A DNA stretch of 64,000 bases from Ceratopteris richardii (taxonomy: Eukaryota; Streptophyta; Polypodiopsida; Polypodiales; Pteridaceae): assembly GCA_020310875.1 (NCBI GenBank), contig CM035423.1, positions 134,873,696 through 134,937,695 on the forward strand, given 5' to 3'. A program made the position numbers and the translations under genes. Positions 1 to 11,404 of the stretch are shown in pieces. The notes under the pieces are model-generated. The model did not search any database and was not told the DNA's origin. It saw only the letters and a list, made by a program, of their open reading frames with translations. The number at the start of each line of letters is the position of its first letter. Position 1 is the stretch's first letter.

Positions 1-1055
1 TGGTTAGCTGTGATCTTGTTTTCGTGGGAGATGCTATTCAACCATTACTTTCATGTACTAAGTAAACATATATTAGCTCCAAAGACATGTATGACACTTT
101 GTTGCTTCTTTGTACAGGTGGATAATCTAGTGTTGGTCCTAATGAGGCAACTTCTTAGCCTTTATAGAATTCATGTGATGATGCAAATCATTCCATTTGT
201 GATGCAGATTTACAAGATCCACTTGTTGATGAGAGAGCTGATATTGAGGAGGCAAAAACTATGCCAAAATGGCTAGTGTAGACATTGCATGATAGCAAAT
301 TAGATGCACCCCTATCATATCATACTCGTTCATGCTCTCATAGTGCCTCTTTTGCACTAGATCGCTATGCTATGGTTGCCTCTAGTCTCTATGATGAGAA
401 TGAGCTTGTTTCGTTTGATGAAGCACAAAATTTTGAAAATTGGATGGCTGTTATGCAATCTGAATATGATGCTATAATGAAGAATGGTACTTGGACTTTA
501 TGTGACTTGCCTCTTGGTAAGAAGGCCATTGGCACTAAGTGGGTATACAAGATGAAGCGTAAGCCTAATGGAACAATTGACAAGTATAAGGCTAGGCTTG
601 TTGCAAAGGGTTCTGCTTAGGAAAGAGGCATTGACTTTGATGAGACCTTTGCTTCTACTTGACTACTATTTGTAGCATCTGTGCACTTGCACCTCATCAT
701 GGTTGCAATATACATCAGTTGGACATTAAAATTGCATTTTTGAATGGTGACTTGCATGAAGAAGTGTATGTTTTTCAGCCTTGTGGCTTTGTGTAAAAAG
801 GGCATGAAAACCAAGTGTGCAGGTTGAAGAAGGCATTATATGGTTTAAAGCGAGCACCACGTGCTTGGTATGAAAAGATACATGCTTATCTAATTGCACA
901 TGGTTTTGAGAACAGTCCAACTAAAAGCACCTTATATTTTAAGCGTGCTAATGATGTGCTTCTGATCATTGTCGTGTATGTTGATGACATGCTACTCATT
1001 GGTACTCATGAGTAGCATATTGCTGATTTGAAGACTGATTTGCATGTCTCATTTG
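1..1055 (+). mobile_element. Ty1/copia fragment A (integrase end to reverse transcriptase)
   Basis: Fossil fragment of a copia polyprotein, read on the plus strand. The first 280 bases match the integrase-RT spacer of the minus-strand copia elements further right. From about 300 the translation carries the copia RT opening (GTKWVYKMKRKPNG, KARLVAKG), then LYGLKRAPRAWYEKI and the catalytic-region motif VVYVDDMLLIG near 975-1000. Similarity ends abruptly near 1055, with no RNase H, polypurine tract or LTR after it, so only a piece of the element is present. It is the same family as copia H, C and D but in the opposite orientation. It is broken, with several interruptions, and has no visible target duplication. 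Confidence 0.85.
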
Positions 1056-2780
1056 AGATCTAGAGCTTCAATCTATCTGCCGCCCCAAGCATACCATACT
1101 TCCAAGTTGCATATATGTAAAACCTAATCATAGGAGTAGACATGATTACACTAGAGTAGAAGACCCATACTGAAAATTCTGAGTCTTCTATTGATGAAGC
1201 ATCAACCACGTCATATAAGTGTAGAACCTAGAACATGGGCAAAGAAATATATGTATATATCGTTTTTTTTGCAAAATAAACATGTTAAGGAAATTTTAAG
1301 GTACAATGTGTGATAAAAACAGAGCCAAGCCTGACATATGTTGAAGCAAAAGTTCAATGATGCCTCAGATTCCTCAAGAAAGAACACACGTGTGAATATT
1401 GCATGAATATGAACATTGTTAGCAATGAATCAAGTTGTTGGTGATAGCAAGGGCATCTGACATCGACTTCTCCTTCTAAGACTCTCTAAGATAGGAAAAG
1501 CAATAGAAACATAGAAACCTTAAAGGAGAGAATAGTGAAAAGAAAGGGAGAACATTTCTTATAAATGCCTTTGTTTTGCATCATAGCACGCATGGATGAA
1601 GATTCCTCCAATGCCAACATATCTACACACCAAGATGAGACATGCATATAGAATGACCATAATCTCTATTTGTAATTCTTTTTTAACTAAAATCGTCCAT
1701 CTGATATTCTCTCGAAAACTCGAGTGTAGTCATGAGAGGAGCCTTTGTTATTTGAATGCAACAATTGCCACATAAACTTTGAAGAAAATTCCCTTCAATG
1801 TTGGTGGACAATTCATCAAGTTGCACTCGATTCTTATCATGGAGGAGAGAGTGGAAATAAAGAGGACCATATAGAGGGAGTGTAGAGATTATACTTCACA
1901 ATCTCATTATTATAGTGGTATTAGATTATAGCCAAGAGAAATGCCAGACAAAGGGATAACAACTCATTCTTAAAGAACATACCATTGACAAAAACGAGAA
2001 TCATTGAAATCTTTAGACATAAAATATCCTTTACACTCGATATAGATTGCAAATTTAGACATTTCTAGCTTGATATCGAGCCTTGACTCCCTCCCATAAG
2101 GATGTTCATAAGGATCTTCCATGAACTTATTAACATTGTGTTGGCTTAAACATATAGATCTATCAGTGATGCTCTAAGAATGTCAAACTTGTCAATATCT
2201 CTTGCTGGTGTAACCATCCATCCACTGACCGAGATGCATGTATGACATACAATTAGGTTGATCATTATCATGCATGCTCAACCATTGTGACACAGTTGGT
2301 CTCATCTTCACGAATCTACTATCCATTAAAATCTTCATGATTCCCTTATAGCGCTTGTTGATGATTTGTTGGCAACCCCACTTGACCAGCATGACCTCCC
2401 CCCAATGACTAGCAAGCAGGATGTGTCCGAAAGTGGAGCTGAACTTGGCAGAGCCCAAGGGTCATGAGCCTACTTCATAGGATGGGGATCAAGGAATGTC
2501 TCTCAATTGTGGTGGAGCAAACAAAGGGAGAGAAGCATGTGCTACCTCATCCGTGAGCAAAGGCATAACTAGAATAGGTCCATCATTTGAAAAAAAGGGG
2601 GGGAGCCCAAGAAGGCTTAACCCCCAATGAAGTAGATATGTGTGGGAGCACAAATGTATGCACAACCCCTTAGGTGTGACAGAGTGTCTGAGCTTCAACA
2701 ACCAACAAGGAAGGAGGAGTTCACATAGAACTCAACCTCACCAACACACAAAAGGGAGGAAAGAATAGGCTTGTGGGACC
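1056..2780. other. unassigned AT-rich stretch
   Basis: I see no convincing gene, LTR or terminal repeat here. Short open frames exist on the minus strand near 2.2-2.7 kb but match no protein I recognise and have no supporting context. The right part may be the leader or the start of the internal region of the minus-strand gypsy remnant M', whose PBS lies at 3464-3481; the leader of the related element F is about 1.7 kb long. That assignment is inference. Confidence 0.3.
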
Positions 2781-3463
2781 CTAATGGGAGATAAAGTGAG
2801 AGAGGGGAAGGGAGAGGTGTACCTCCCCCTTAACAACCCCTAAGTGAGCAGAAAAAAATGTAAGAGGAGAGAGAACAAAGTTAACTTCCCCTCCACATTT
2901 TTGCCTAGGAGTAAATGATGAGAGAGAGATCCCATGCCCCCAACTTTGAATATCACATTGATAGCTAATTTCCTTAAAGTTTCTTTTTGCTTCAGAATGA
3001 AAGGAATCCAAGACAATATATCTCCAATTTGATGATGGGTTAAAGAAAATAATAGTGGAATCTTCACTCATTTACTTATTCCAATTAATTTTGGTTTTTC
3101 TTGAAATGGATGAGAGGGAAGGACAAAAGAAGGTAAACTACCCACCCCCTTTCCAAAACATCAACTTCAAGAAATGACAAATATGGGGTTGATGCCATAG
3201 TGTGTTTGTGTGTGTATGTAGAAGTGTTTATATGTGTGAGAGAGAGAGATAGGGGGTTAAGGGGGGGGTTCTCCTTCAACAATAAGAATGAACACAAACT
3301 ATATTACAAAAACAAAAAAATAGGGTGACTAAGATGAGCTAATGGTCCAAAGGAAAGATGGAAATGACATGCAAGCACTCAATCATACGTTAATGGGTAG
3401 AAAAAAATGAATGCAATAGTTTTACACACATTCTTGAGCTCTCCAAGTGACGAAAGGCCATTC

Positions 3464-3481
3464 TCCCCGATAGCGGTGCCA
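3464..3481 (-). promoter_or_regulatory. primer-binding site of M'
   Basis: The minus strand reads TGGCACCGCTATCGGGGA, close to the TGGCGCCGTTGCCGGGGA site of F. It lies about 10 bases inside the LTR end, where a gypsy PBS belongs. Confidence 0.6.
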
Positions 3482-3491
3482 AATTTGTTGT

Positions 3492-4018
3492 TGTAGTAAG
3501 ACCAAGGGGAGCCAAGACCCATACCACCTTGCATGGAAGCAATAGGAAAGCTCAAGAGACTCATTTCATCCAACCAACCCTCCATCATGCTCAAGCCATT
3601 AACGAACTCCTCCTAGCAATGCCACAAACCTTTGAGAACATGGAGAGGATCCTATTCCACAAATGGAAAATACAAGAAATGCAACACATTCTACTCACAC
3701 ACAAGGAGACACACACATGCACACACACCACACTCTCACTCACAAAGACAAATATACACAAGTGCACATAGTCTGAAAAAGTAGAGAGTTCTTCCCTTCA
3801 TTTCTAAAAGATATGTACATGAAGCTCACTTGAACCAAAAGCTCTTTTTTCCAAAAATAAGCTTCTCTATTTATAAGCTAAGCTCTTTTTTCGTGTGCTC
3901 CAAAGACTAGTCAAAATCGGAACATGTGCCTAACAAACATATCCTAAGGAGATCTTCCCAAATATTCTCTCCAACAACCATCTCTTCAAAAGTAAAATGC
4001 GTGGTGGGTTTTTCTACA
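3492..4018 (-). repeat. 5' LTR of gypsy remnant M'
   Basis: About 527 bp bounded on the plus strand by TGTAG at 3492 and CTACA ending at 4018, a perfect 5-bp terminal inverted repeat. On the minus strand it contains a TATA-like TTATAAATAG near 3863-3873 followed by a CA/TG-rich tract at about 3697-3745. The order TATA, TG tract, LTR end, PBS is the same as in the F LTR (541 bp). The outer border at 4018 is the less certain one because no target duplication partner is visible. Confidence 0.55.
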
Positions 4019-4162
4019 TGGTTTTTTTTCATATTTTCTTGAAATGAACAAAAAGGGTTTATTTACAAGCTTCCAAACCTTATTCTTAGAGAATTATAAA
4101 AAAGGTTCCTAAGAGGGTGTTCTCATGTGTAAACCTCTAAATATGCATAAAGGGGAATTTCT

Positions 4163-4710
4163 ATGAGCAAGGAAGGGTTCCCATGCACAAGAGAAAATAT
4201 GTGCACACCCTATAACCCAATAGGAGCAAAGCAGAGCAGTAGTATCAAAGCAAAAAATCAATTCAAGGACAATTCAAGTTTGGGTATGGAAGAAGCTACT
4301 AAAAGCTCAAAGCCATCACCAATAAGTTTGGATCCCGAAGCAAACCTTAAAGGAAGCCAAGACACAACTACACAAACATGGAACCAAGGATTTGTTCTCG
4401 AACCACAGACTCAAGAAAGGGCTCCAACCAATCAAGGATTACCAAATCAATGTAAACCAAAGAAGCAGAATGATTGGATCAACTTAATGTAGAGGATCAA
4501 AGCAACAAAGACACTACCAAAACAAATGCAAGCACAGTTGGATGAAGATCAACAATGAGCAACAAGGCCATATCAAATGTGGAGACCAAAGATTAATCAA
4601 TTGAGGCAAAAACTTGAGAAGTGGTGTAACTCTTGCACGCATACTAAGCTTAATGAACCTAGATTATCCACAATAGGGCCACACTACAAAGCCTCACATT
4701 CAGCACATGG
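4163..4710 (+). pseudogene. gypsy G: remnant of the post-integrase W-P-K linker
   Basis: Fossil of the linker that in element E lies between the second protease-like domain and the accessory ORF. The match is clearest near the end, where the translation has MWRPK and then LSTIGPHYKASHSAH, matching E's IWMPK and CMIGPHYKAKHSAH. The rest is rich in K, Q, N, S and T, like the E linker. It is decayed. Its position just upstream of the accessory ORF of the same remnant supports G as an E-type element on the plus strand. Confidence 0.6.
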
Positions 4711-5021
4711 CTTCTCTTAGTCTGTTTAATGGTGCACATTTCATCCAAAAGGAATAGATCTTCCCTTGTACTATAGTAGTATAGGTTTCTTATTAACTTT
4801 AACTATTTCTTTGCTTCGAGTATCACTAGCTTATTTGTTTCCTTTGTCAAGAAAAATAAAAAACAAATATATGTAAGTCTTAAGGAGCAAAAATGTGATT
4901 AAATATACAATGCAAGAGGGGAATGGCTTGAAGGAAGGATGGACAATGCATGAGCATTATGAAACTCACTATGGCTTTCATACTCTCTCATGCTAATCAA
5001 GTCTTAATGATTTGAGTGCAG

Positions 5022-6850
5022 ATGAATTTTGAAAACACTAAGGAGATGCCTCAAGTGGGTGAATTTCCATCGGATTGTGTGATGAAGGCCAGAGGCCATT
5101 AGCTTAGAGACGTTCAAGAAGCAAGTGAAAACTTGTTCCTAGTCAATATTTGAGTAATGGATCGATATCATCTTTTCCTGGTCATGAGTCAGGATTTCCA
5201 CATTGTGCATAACATGCCTTTGACTATGAAAACATGGCAGAAAGCATGCATCAATGCATACCTAATTTTTCCCATTTATAAGCCAAACTTTGAGAGATGT
5301 ATACAAGTAATGAATATGCTACATCCAACTATCGATAAACCTTATGCATCAGAAGTTAAGCTCATAGATTTACATGGAAAATTAAGGACAATTTGATTTA
5401 CTCATGAGCTAATCAAATATGCTTTCGGATGGATAAAATATGGTGTGGTAGACTTGAAGGGAGAAGATCATGATGAAAAAAAGAAGACCTTTTTGGATAT
5501 CCATCGGACTGACGTCAAGGAAGAAGTGTGACTAATGTATCAACACTTATGTTTTCTGAGTATGAATAGATATATGACTCAAATTGTGGTACAATTATTA
5601 TCTCATGCAGTAAAGCAAGTGGGGAACCAAATCAACCCGACCCCATATATTCAAGATAGGTTATTTGAAGATAAGAAGCAATGGGGTATCAAGAAGTTCA
5701 TGAATGGTAGCACCACCTTGACCATTTTGATTTATCATGCATTCAAGATCCAAGATCACTTGCAACTCATGCCTACTACACTAGAAATGGAAAAATATGT
5801 TAAGTATGCATCAATTTCTAAGAAGAAAAAAGTAGTAAGCTCTACAAAAGAAGCTGGCATTAGAGCAATTCCAAGAATGAAAGGATCTAAGAGGACAAGA
5901 GAGTATGATGAAGTGGAACCTACACCCTCTGCCAAAGAGTTCATAACTTGCTGACTTCTACTCTAGTCCAGCCACCATTCATCACAAAAGAAGAGCTCAA
6001 AGAGGCTTTATAACCCACACATGCATTTACTTTTAAGGTCATCATTATAGACAAGCCAATGAATCTAAGGGAGAGGAGAGATCAGACAAAAGACTCTTTC
6101 GAATGTCTAGAAATGTAGAGGTTGGATTGGATGAGTCAAGCTCTTATTTGGGGTCATAAGATGAAGAAGATCAATCCATGTTGAATGCTGATATGCAAAC
6201 CAATGCTAATTATGATGGAAAATGGGAGGAGCTTACCCACATGGTTAATGTATAAGAGATTGTGCGCCAACAAGTACAAGAGGATGAAAAGGAAGGTATA
6301 CTTCATACTCTCAGGACATGTATGGACTTCACAATAAGAATAAATTTGATGACCAAACTCGAAATTAAGGAAGCAATGTCTCCGACATGAGAGATGATAT
6401 ACTCAGACTCAAGAGGAGTCTCAAGAACAAAAAAACAATGAACCCATTTTACCAATTAGCGTTGTTGCAAAATCATCTCATATGTATACAAACACTGCAA
6501 ATAGTAGATCAAAGGAAAATCAAGTATAGAACGATCATCAATAGAATATGAACCTTCATATTAGACAACCATTTAATGAGACCATACATACCATTCAAGG
6601 AAAGCAGGTTGATACAAGAGAGCCACCCATCATTTTGAAAAGATGGTTAAATGTTGATGTCACAAAGCTCAAACATGTCATCAAGCACATGATCCAGAGT
6701 GCAATGGATATGCAACATGAGTTAATGGAAGCAAATAAGGAATATGAATAGGCTCATATAGAGAAAAACAAATTCAAAGTGTTAACTGATCAATTGATAA
6801 AGTCACAAGGTCAATTAGAGAAATTACTCAGATCTTTTTGAATTACAGAA
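5022..6850 (+). pseudogene. gypsy G: accessory ORF, N-terminal part
   Basis: Decayed homologue of the N-terminal half of the 37827-41420 accessory ORF of element E. Shared landmarks in order are MDRYHLF (E: MDRDHYF), FERCIQVMN (E: FQRCTQVMN), QIVVQLLSHAVKQVGNQ (E: KIVVQLLSHAMRQVGNK), KKFMNGSTTLTILIYHA, and further right the WLNVDVT motif that in E opens the coiled coil. As in E, the start ATG at 5022 directly follows TGAGTGCAG. The reading is heavily interrupted and stops matching near 6850, where a large unassigned block begins; the C-terminal half resumes at about 11.4 kb. Confidence 0.7.
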
Positions 6851-9800
6851 CAGAGTCCTCAACAGAGTTCATGTGTTACGAAGTGTTCAGTCATGCTATT
6901 CAAAGCTTATATTCATTCTTTTAGGAAGACAACCCTCCCGCATTATTCAAAGTGATGTAGTGGCTAGCATATAAAGGTCAATGGTTAGCCCCAAACAACG
7001 AAACGAAACCATTATCCAACCTTCAAACCTATATCACACAATGAGATAAGTCAGATGAGATCACTGAATGGGCATTCTGAAGAGCTACATCACATGTAAT
7101 AGGTCCTAAAAGGCCATCCACCATCCCCAAAAGACTCTATCCAGGATGACAATTCAACAACTATGATGATCAAAAGAAGCCACCATGCAAAGTATCCAAG
7201 CATCATGTCTATTGATCCCAGAAGTGTTACCAAGTCGAAGATGCCTCAACAGGGAACACCTGGGTGAGCGGTTTCCTGCAAACTTGCCATAAACAAGATC
7301 AGACATGTGGAACCAGAACATTATTTCCTAAAGGGTCCAATGCATCATGTGTAGCCCTTCTTGCTGTGTTTATTAGTAGCTTTTTGGAGGTAGGAGAGGT
7401 TTGGCGAGCCACTAAGCACCGTATCATTGCATCCCAAAATTCTTATAAAAACAGAATATCCAAGATATTTGATCCTTCATAAAACACGAGCATTCACATA
7501 GTTTCCTAGAAATAGAGACAGATCAAACTAAGAAGTTTTCCAATCTTCAAAATACTTTGTTAGTTGGCATGGTATGGATCTAATAGATCAAGCTTTAGGC
7601 AAATTGATAGCACAAGATTTTGGTGAAGTGTTGGGATAGAATTCCTAGCAAGGGAAACACAAAAACTTCAGTTGCAAGTTATAGCCATGCTGCCTCCTTT
7701 TCATGATGATCAATTTTCCAAAAAAGTTCCAGAATGTTGTCCTAGCAGAATTGAGGTGGACATTAAGTGTGGAGTAAAACACCATACTGCCACATAGTAA
7801 GGATCGGTCTTCAACCTATTGAATATGTAGGACAAGCATGATCAAAGCCCGAAGGGATGGAAGTTACCAACAGAAACACCCTAGCGCATCCAGTCATTGC
7901 ATGTTCACAGTAAATTACTCTTGTAAAGGACAAGACCTGTATAGATTTGTGAGGCGACAAAGTATCTGGTGTAGTATAACCATAAAATACTAAAATCCAG
8001 ATATCTAGACATTTAAACTGCAGCTCCCACACAACAAGATAGTTAGAGAAATCAAGAACAGGAATGCTAGAGCACTTTACTTGACTTCACTATACTGAGT
8101 ATCTCTTGCATCATGTGGACAAATTCTTTTTGCTCCTTTTGAAAACTCATGACTAAAGTAGAACCAACATCAATATACATCAGTTAAATCACTGAGGGAC
8201 TTCTGCCACCTACAAGCTTGAGACGTGCCTCTCGTAAGCCATCGAAAATAGAGTACGTAGCACTCATGAGCAGAAATCTTGTCCCTACAATGAAGTGTGT
8301 TTACTTAGATTACTTGACTATCATTTTAAAGACCAACATGGTTAGATAAAAAAGGAGGTGAGGAGGCAAGCAGTCTGAGTATTTTCCTTGCCAAGTAGAT
8401 CATCTTTTAACTTGTGCAATATGAGGGGAACTCATCAAGCACATTTGATGATGAGGAACATGGACAGTTCCCCCCCAATCGTATGCACAAGTGCTAGTTC
8501 ATATTTAGCACGTTATGATAAATGAAGGTCATCCAACAAAAGATCATTTAAATCATCTTTTTAAGGTGTAACTACAGGAAAAAGACAAAGAACATTCATA
8601 TGCATTGCTTGTAAAGTAAAACCTGTAGAAGTCGGAAGAGATGCAGATATAGAACTCAGAAAACATTGAGGGATAAGTGAGTGTAAGGTTCCACATATAT
8701 GCTCATGCGTCACAAAAATGAGAGATTGTTACAAAAAATGAGACAGCCACACATGCCATATGCCATACCAGATAATCCTTGTGGTAGCTCCTCTTTTATC
8801 CAAATATTTCTGTACAAACATTGGTAGAACAATGTGTAACAATAGTATTATTGATAAGCAATCTTTTGGAAGTTGTGTGGCGGCAGGCCAAGTCTCTGTA
8901 TGACCTCTCAATATTCAGCATAAAGTTAACATTAACTATGATGGAACATGGGAAAGGAGTGGGCAAGGGCAATGAGAAAAAATACCATCCGTCGTTGACA
9001 TGAAGGCCTGAAGAATATTCAAACATTAGTTCTCCAACCCCGTGTTTTTTTTTTCTTTGCAGCTGTAACAATGCAAGAATCACATTCATTTATGCACATA
9101 ATACCAGATCAAAACTCCTTTCCTAGACTAAGGCAGCCACATCTTAAATCCTTGGAGATTTCTTCTGTTAGCGATGTTTGAAAATAACAAGATGCATGAA
9201 GAACAAAATCATCTTGATCCCATTCATTTACTACTAATACTGATTTGGGAAAGTAAAGCTCTTCCAAGAGCTTGAGCAGATAATCAGTGAGCAGGACTAC
9301 GTGGCTTAATCTGGTGCTCAGGCCATGAGGATGAGGCGCCCTATTAAGAGAGGAGATGTTGAATAAGGGCGGGAGAAGCACTAATTGACCACGTACAGAA
9401 GGGCGATCACGGCAATAGTGAGCACCGCCATGCCCAAGTCCTGCACGAATAAAGAAAATGGTGAATCCCCAATTATGAAGCTTGAGAAGATAGTGGATCC
9501 ACATCTTTGTCTTGCAGGAGGCCAAAGAAAGTTGGAACCCGAATTCCAATGACTGCAGTGCAATCGATGCAAATTATCCAGCGAACAAAGTGGAGTTAGA
9601 GCAGCCCAGGTGCTTATTCAGAACCAACTATAGGACTGGAGGGGGGCATAAGCCCATCCTTTGAGCAGAGAAAGCAAGGGGAGTTTGCATATGACCCAAC
9701 CCCCACAAATTTAGACGAGTTCACTCCACGGGGAGCAGAGTGTTGCTCGACCATTAAATACAAAGATATTGAGGGGAAGCGAAGATCTACCTACGTGTGG

Positions 9801-10180
9801 AGCAGAGGAGAAAGAGAAGGTGACTGCCCAGGAGGCTGACAGCCCACTGTTCCTTCTACAAATGTATCTGTATGAGAGGGGGATCGAAAGGAGAGCCGCC
9901 ATGACCTCGAGCAAAAGTGGAAACATATGGTAACTGCAAATGACTGATGGATTTACCCCTGCCCGCATGATCCATTGGGGGCACCAGAACCGAACCCCAA
10001 GAGACTGTTGAGGAGCTTGCGACGCCAAGGGCCTGCTCACATAGTCCTCCCAACAGATATGTGCAAAGGCGTAGGGCCTGAAGCTTGACTTGGATGAGCC
10101 TGATGATGCAGAAGATCCGCCACGTACAGTAGCAGAAATGCACGAGCATCACAGCGATAGGGAGTTTCAAAGGAGAGTCA
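6851..10180. other. unassigned block interrupting gypsy G
   Basis: This interval, together with M on its right, separates the two halves of G's accessory ORF. I see no recognisable retrotransposon protein on either strand. At about 8.4-9.6 kb the minus strand has a texture unlike the surrounding elements: a short frame ending in a hydrophobic C-terminus (GMAVLTIAVIALLYVVN) preceded by TCGTGCAG, which could be a 3' splice site. About 9.6-10.2 kb is more GC-rich and may belong to the leader of M. Neither a host gene nor an element could be established. Confidence 0.3.
9378..9440 (-). other. possible terminal exon of a host-gene fragment
   Basis: On the minus strand, a CAG preceded by TTTATTCGTG is followed by a short frame encoding a hydrophobic, membrane-like C-terminus of about 20 residues and then a stop. 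The sequence to its left is T-rich and non-coding, as a 3' untranslated region would be. I do not recognise the protein. It could be a captured or truncated host-gene end, or chance; support is weak. Confidence 0.15.
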
Positions 10181-10939
10181 TAACATGGGATGGGTCTAGC
10201 GAGGGGAAAGGAGGGAGAGGAAGCTACCTTTCCCCCCCCCCCCACCCCTTACCCGCGATGCTGTTGAGCAAGAAGGAGGCCCGAACCAGCATACAAAAGT
10301 GAGTTTGGCCTTCAAGACCAGGGCGGCAGGCAGAGTAAGCAAGGAAGATGATGTACCTTCCCCCCACCAACCTTTTCGCACGTGGATCCAAAAGAATCGA
10401 AGATGAAGGGTGAAGGGGAAGTAAATTTGCGACAACCAAAATATCACCTGACCAAAGATTTGGCTATAAATGAAGAGTAAGGACCCATGTTCGACCCTAC
10501 CAACTTTGAATACATGTCGATACCTAAGGTTCCGCATTTGCACAAAATGAAAGGCATTTATTTTCTATAACATTGGTTTTGTTTTGATGGACAAGAGGGA
10601 GGGACATCCAATGGTAACTACCCACCCTCTTGCCCAAAGTCAGCATCAATTGTCAAGAAAGGTTAGAGATGAGGTTGATGCCAACATCAGTGTGTGGAAG
10701 TGTATGTATGTGTGGAAGTGGGAGAGAGAGAGAGAGAGGAGGTTAGGGGGTGTTTTTGTGCAACAACCAAAATGAATTGAAACTACACTAAAACAAAACA
10801 AGAAATGGGGAACTAATGGCCCAATGAAAGGGTGAAAGTGCCATGCAAAAACTCAAATCCTACGTAATTGAGCAAAAAAATTGCAACACAATACTTTACC
10901 ACATGTTCTTGAGCTCTCCAAGTGATGAAAGGCCAACCA

Positions 10940-10957
10940 TCCCCGGCAATGGCACCA
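10940..10957 (-). promoter_or_regulatory. primer-binding site of M
   Basis: The minus strand reads TGGTGCCATTGCCGGGGA, 16 of 18 positions the same as the F site, about 14 bases inside the LTR end. Confidence 0.6.
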
Positions 10958-10971
10958 AAAAGTGTTGAGGT

Positions 10972-11404
10972 TGTAGCAAGGAATGCCCAAAACCCACACC
11001 ACCTTGCATGGAAGCAAGAAGGAAAGCTCAAGAGTGACTCTCCTCTCATCCACCTCTACCTCCCACATGTTCAAGCCATTGGCAACAGCCCCATGCTTTG
11101 CCACATGCTTGAAAACAAGGAGAATAGAGGGTCAAGGATCCTTGTCCATGAGAAAAATACAAGCAAATACAACTACTCTACTCATGCAAAGGAGAGACAT
11201 GCATGGCACACACACACCACTCTCACACACTCACAAGACACGATACATGTAAATGTAAATAGTCTTCTTGGAGTAAATGAGAGCATCTTCCATTGATAAA
11301 GGATTTTACATGAGAGCACGTCGACCAAAAGCTCCTCTTTTTACAAAAATGAGCTCATATTTATAGGGTAAGCTCTATTCCCCATGTGCCTCTTTGAAAA
11401 GTCA
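10972..11404 (-). repeat. partial 5' LTR of gypsy remnant M
   Basis: About 433 bp, beginning on the plus strand with TGTAGCAAGG, the same terminus as M'. It contains the minus-strand TATA-like CTATAAATA near 11360-11370 and a CA/TG-rich tract at about 11205-11235. It is shorter than M' and F LTRs, so it is only part of one. Confidence 0.5.

Larger units (their letters stand above)
2781..4018 (-). mobile_element. gypsy remnant M' (5' LTR, PBS, leader)
   Basis: Five-prime end of a minus-strand Ty3/gypsy element of the OTA type. The LTR spans 3492-4018. Left of it is a PBS-like sequence at 3464-3481, then leader sequence to at least about 2.8 kb. The whole block aligns with a second block at about 10.2-11.4 kb (M): both contain the same PPT-poor, CA/TG-rich and GA-rich stretches in the same order. 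LTR ends, the TATA-like element and the tRNA site resemble those of gypsy F (50807 onward), so M', M and F appear to share an LTR family. No gag or pol was found, so only the 5' end is supported. Old and incomplete. Confidence 0.6.
10181..11404 (-). mobile_element. gypsy remnant M (5' LTR part, PBS, leader)
   Basis: Second copy of the minus-strand gypsy 5' end seen at 2.8-4.0 kb. From right to left it has an LTR piece (10972-11404), a PBS at 10940-10957 and leader sequence to at least about 10.2 kb. It resembles M' over roughly 0.9-1.2 kb, including the GA-rich and TG-rich stretches. The right edge at 11404 abuts the C-terminal half of G's accessory ORF, so M (or a larger block containing it) sits inside G. 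No gag or pol was found to its left. Incomplete. Confidence 0.55.

Noticed and set aside
2192-3071. several short minus-strand frames
   Set aside because: They match no family, and part of the region is low complexity or leader sequence of M'.
6851-7500. 3' LTR of M at the left border of the block interrupting G
   Set aside because: The sequence after 6850 does not resemble the M or M' LTR, so M cannot be shown to be a complete insertion with two LTRs.
9109-9549. 146-codon minus-strand frame as a gene
   Set aside because: No recognisable motif and an unusual composition. It overlaps the better-supported but still weak exon-like frame in another phase.
9711-10543. overlapping frames of about 110-130 codons on the minus strand
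   Set aside because: They overlap in different phases with no domain signal and lie in the probable leader of gypsy remnant M.
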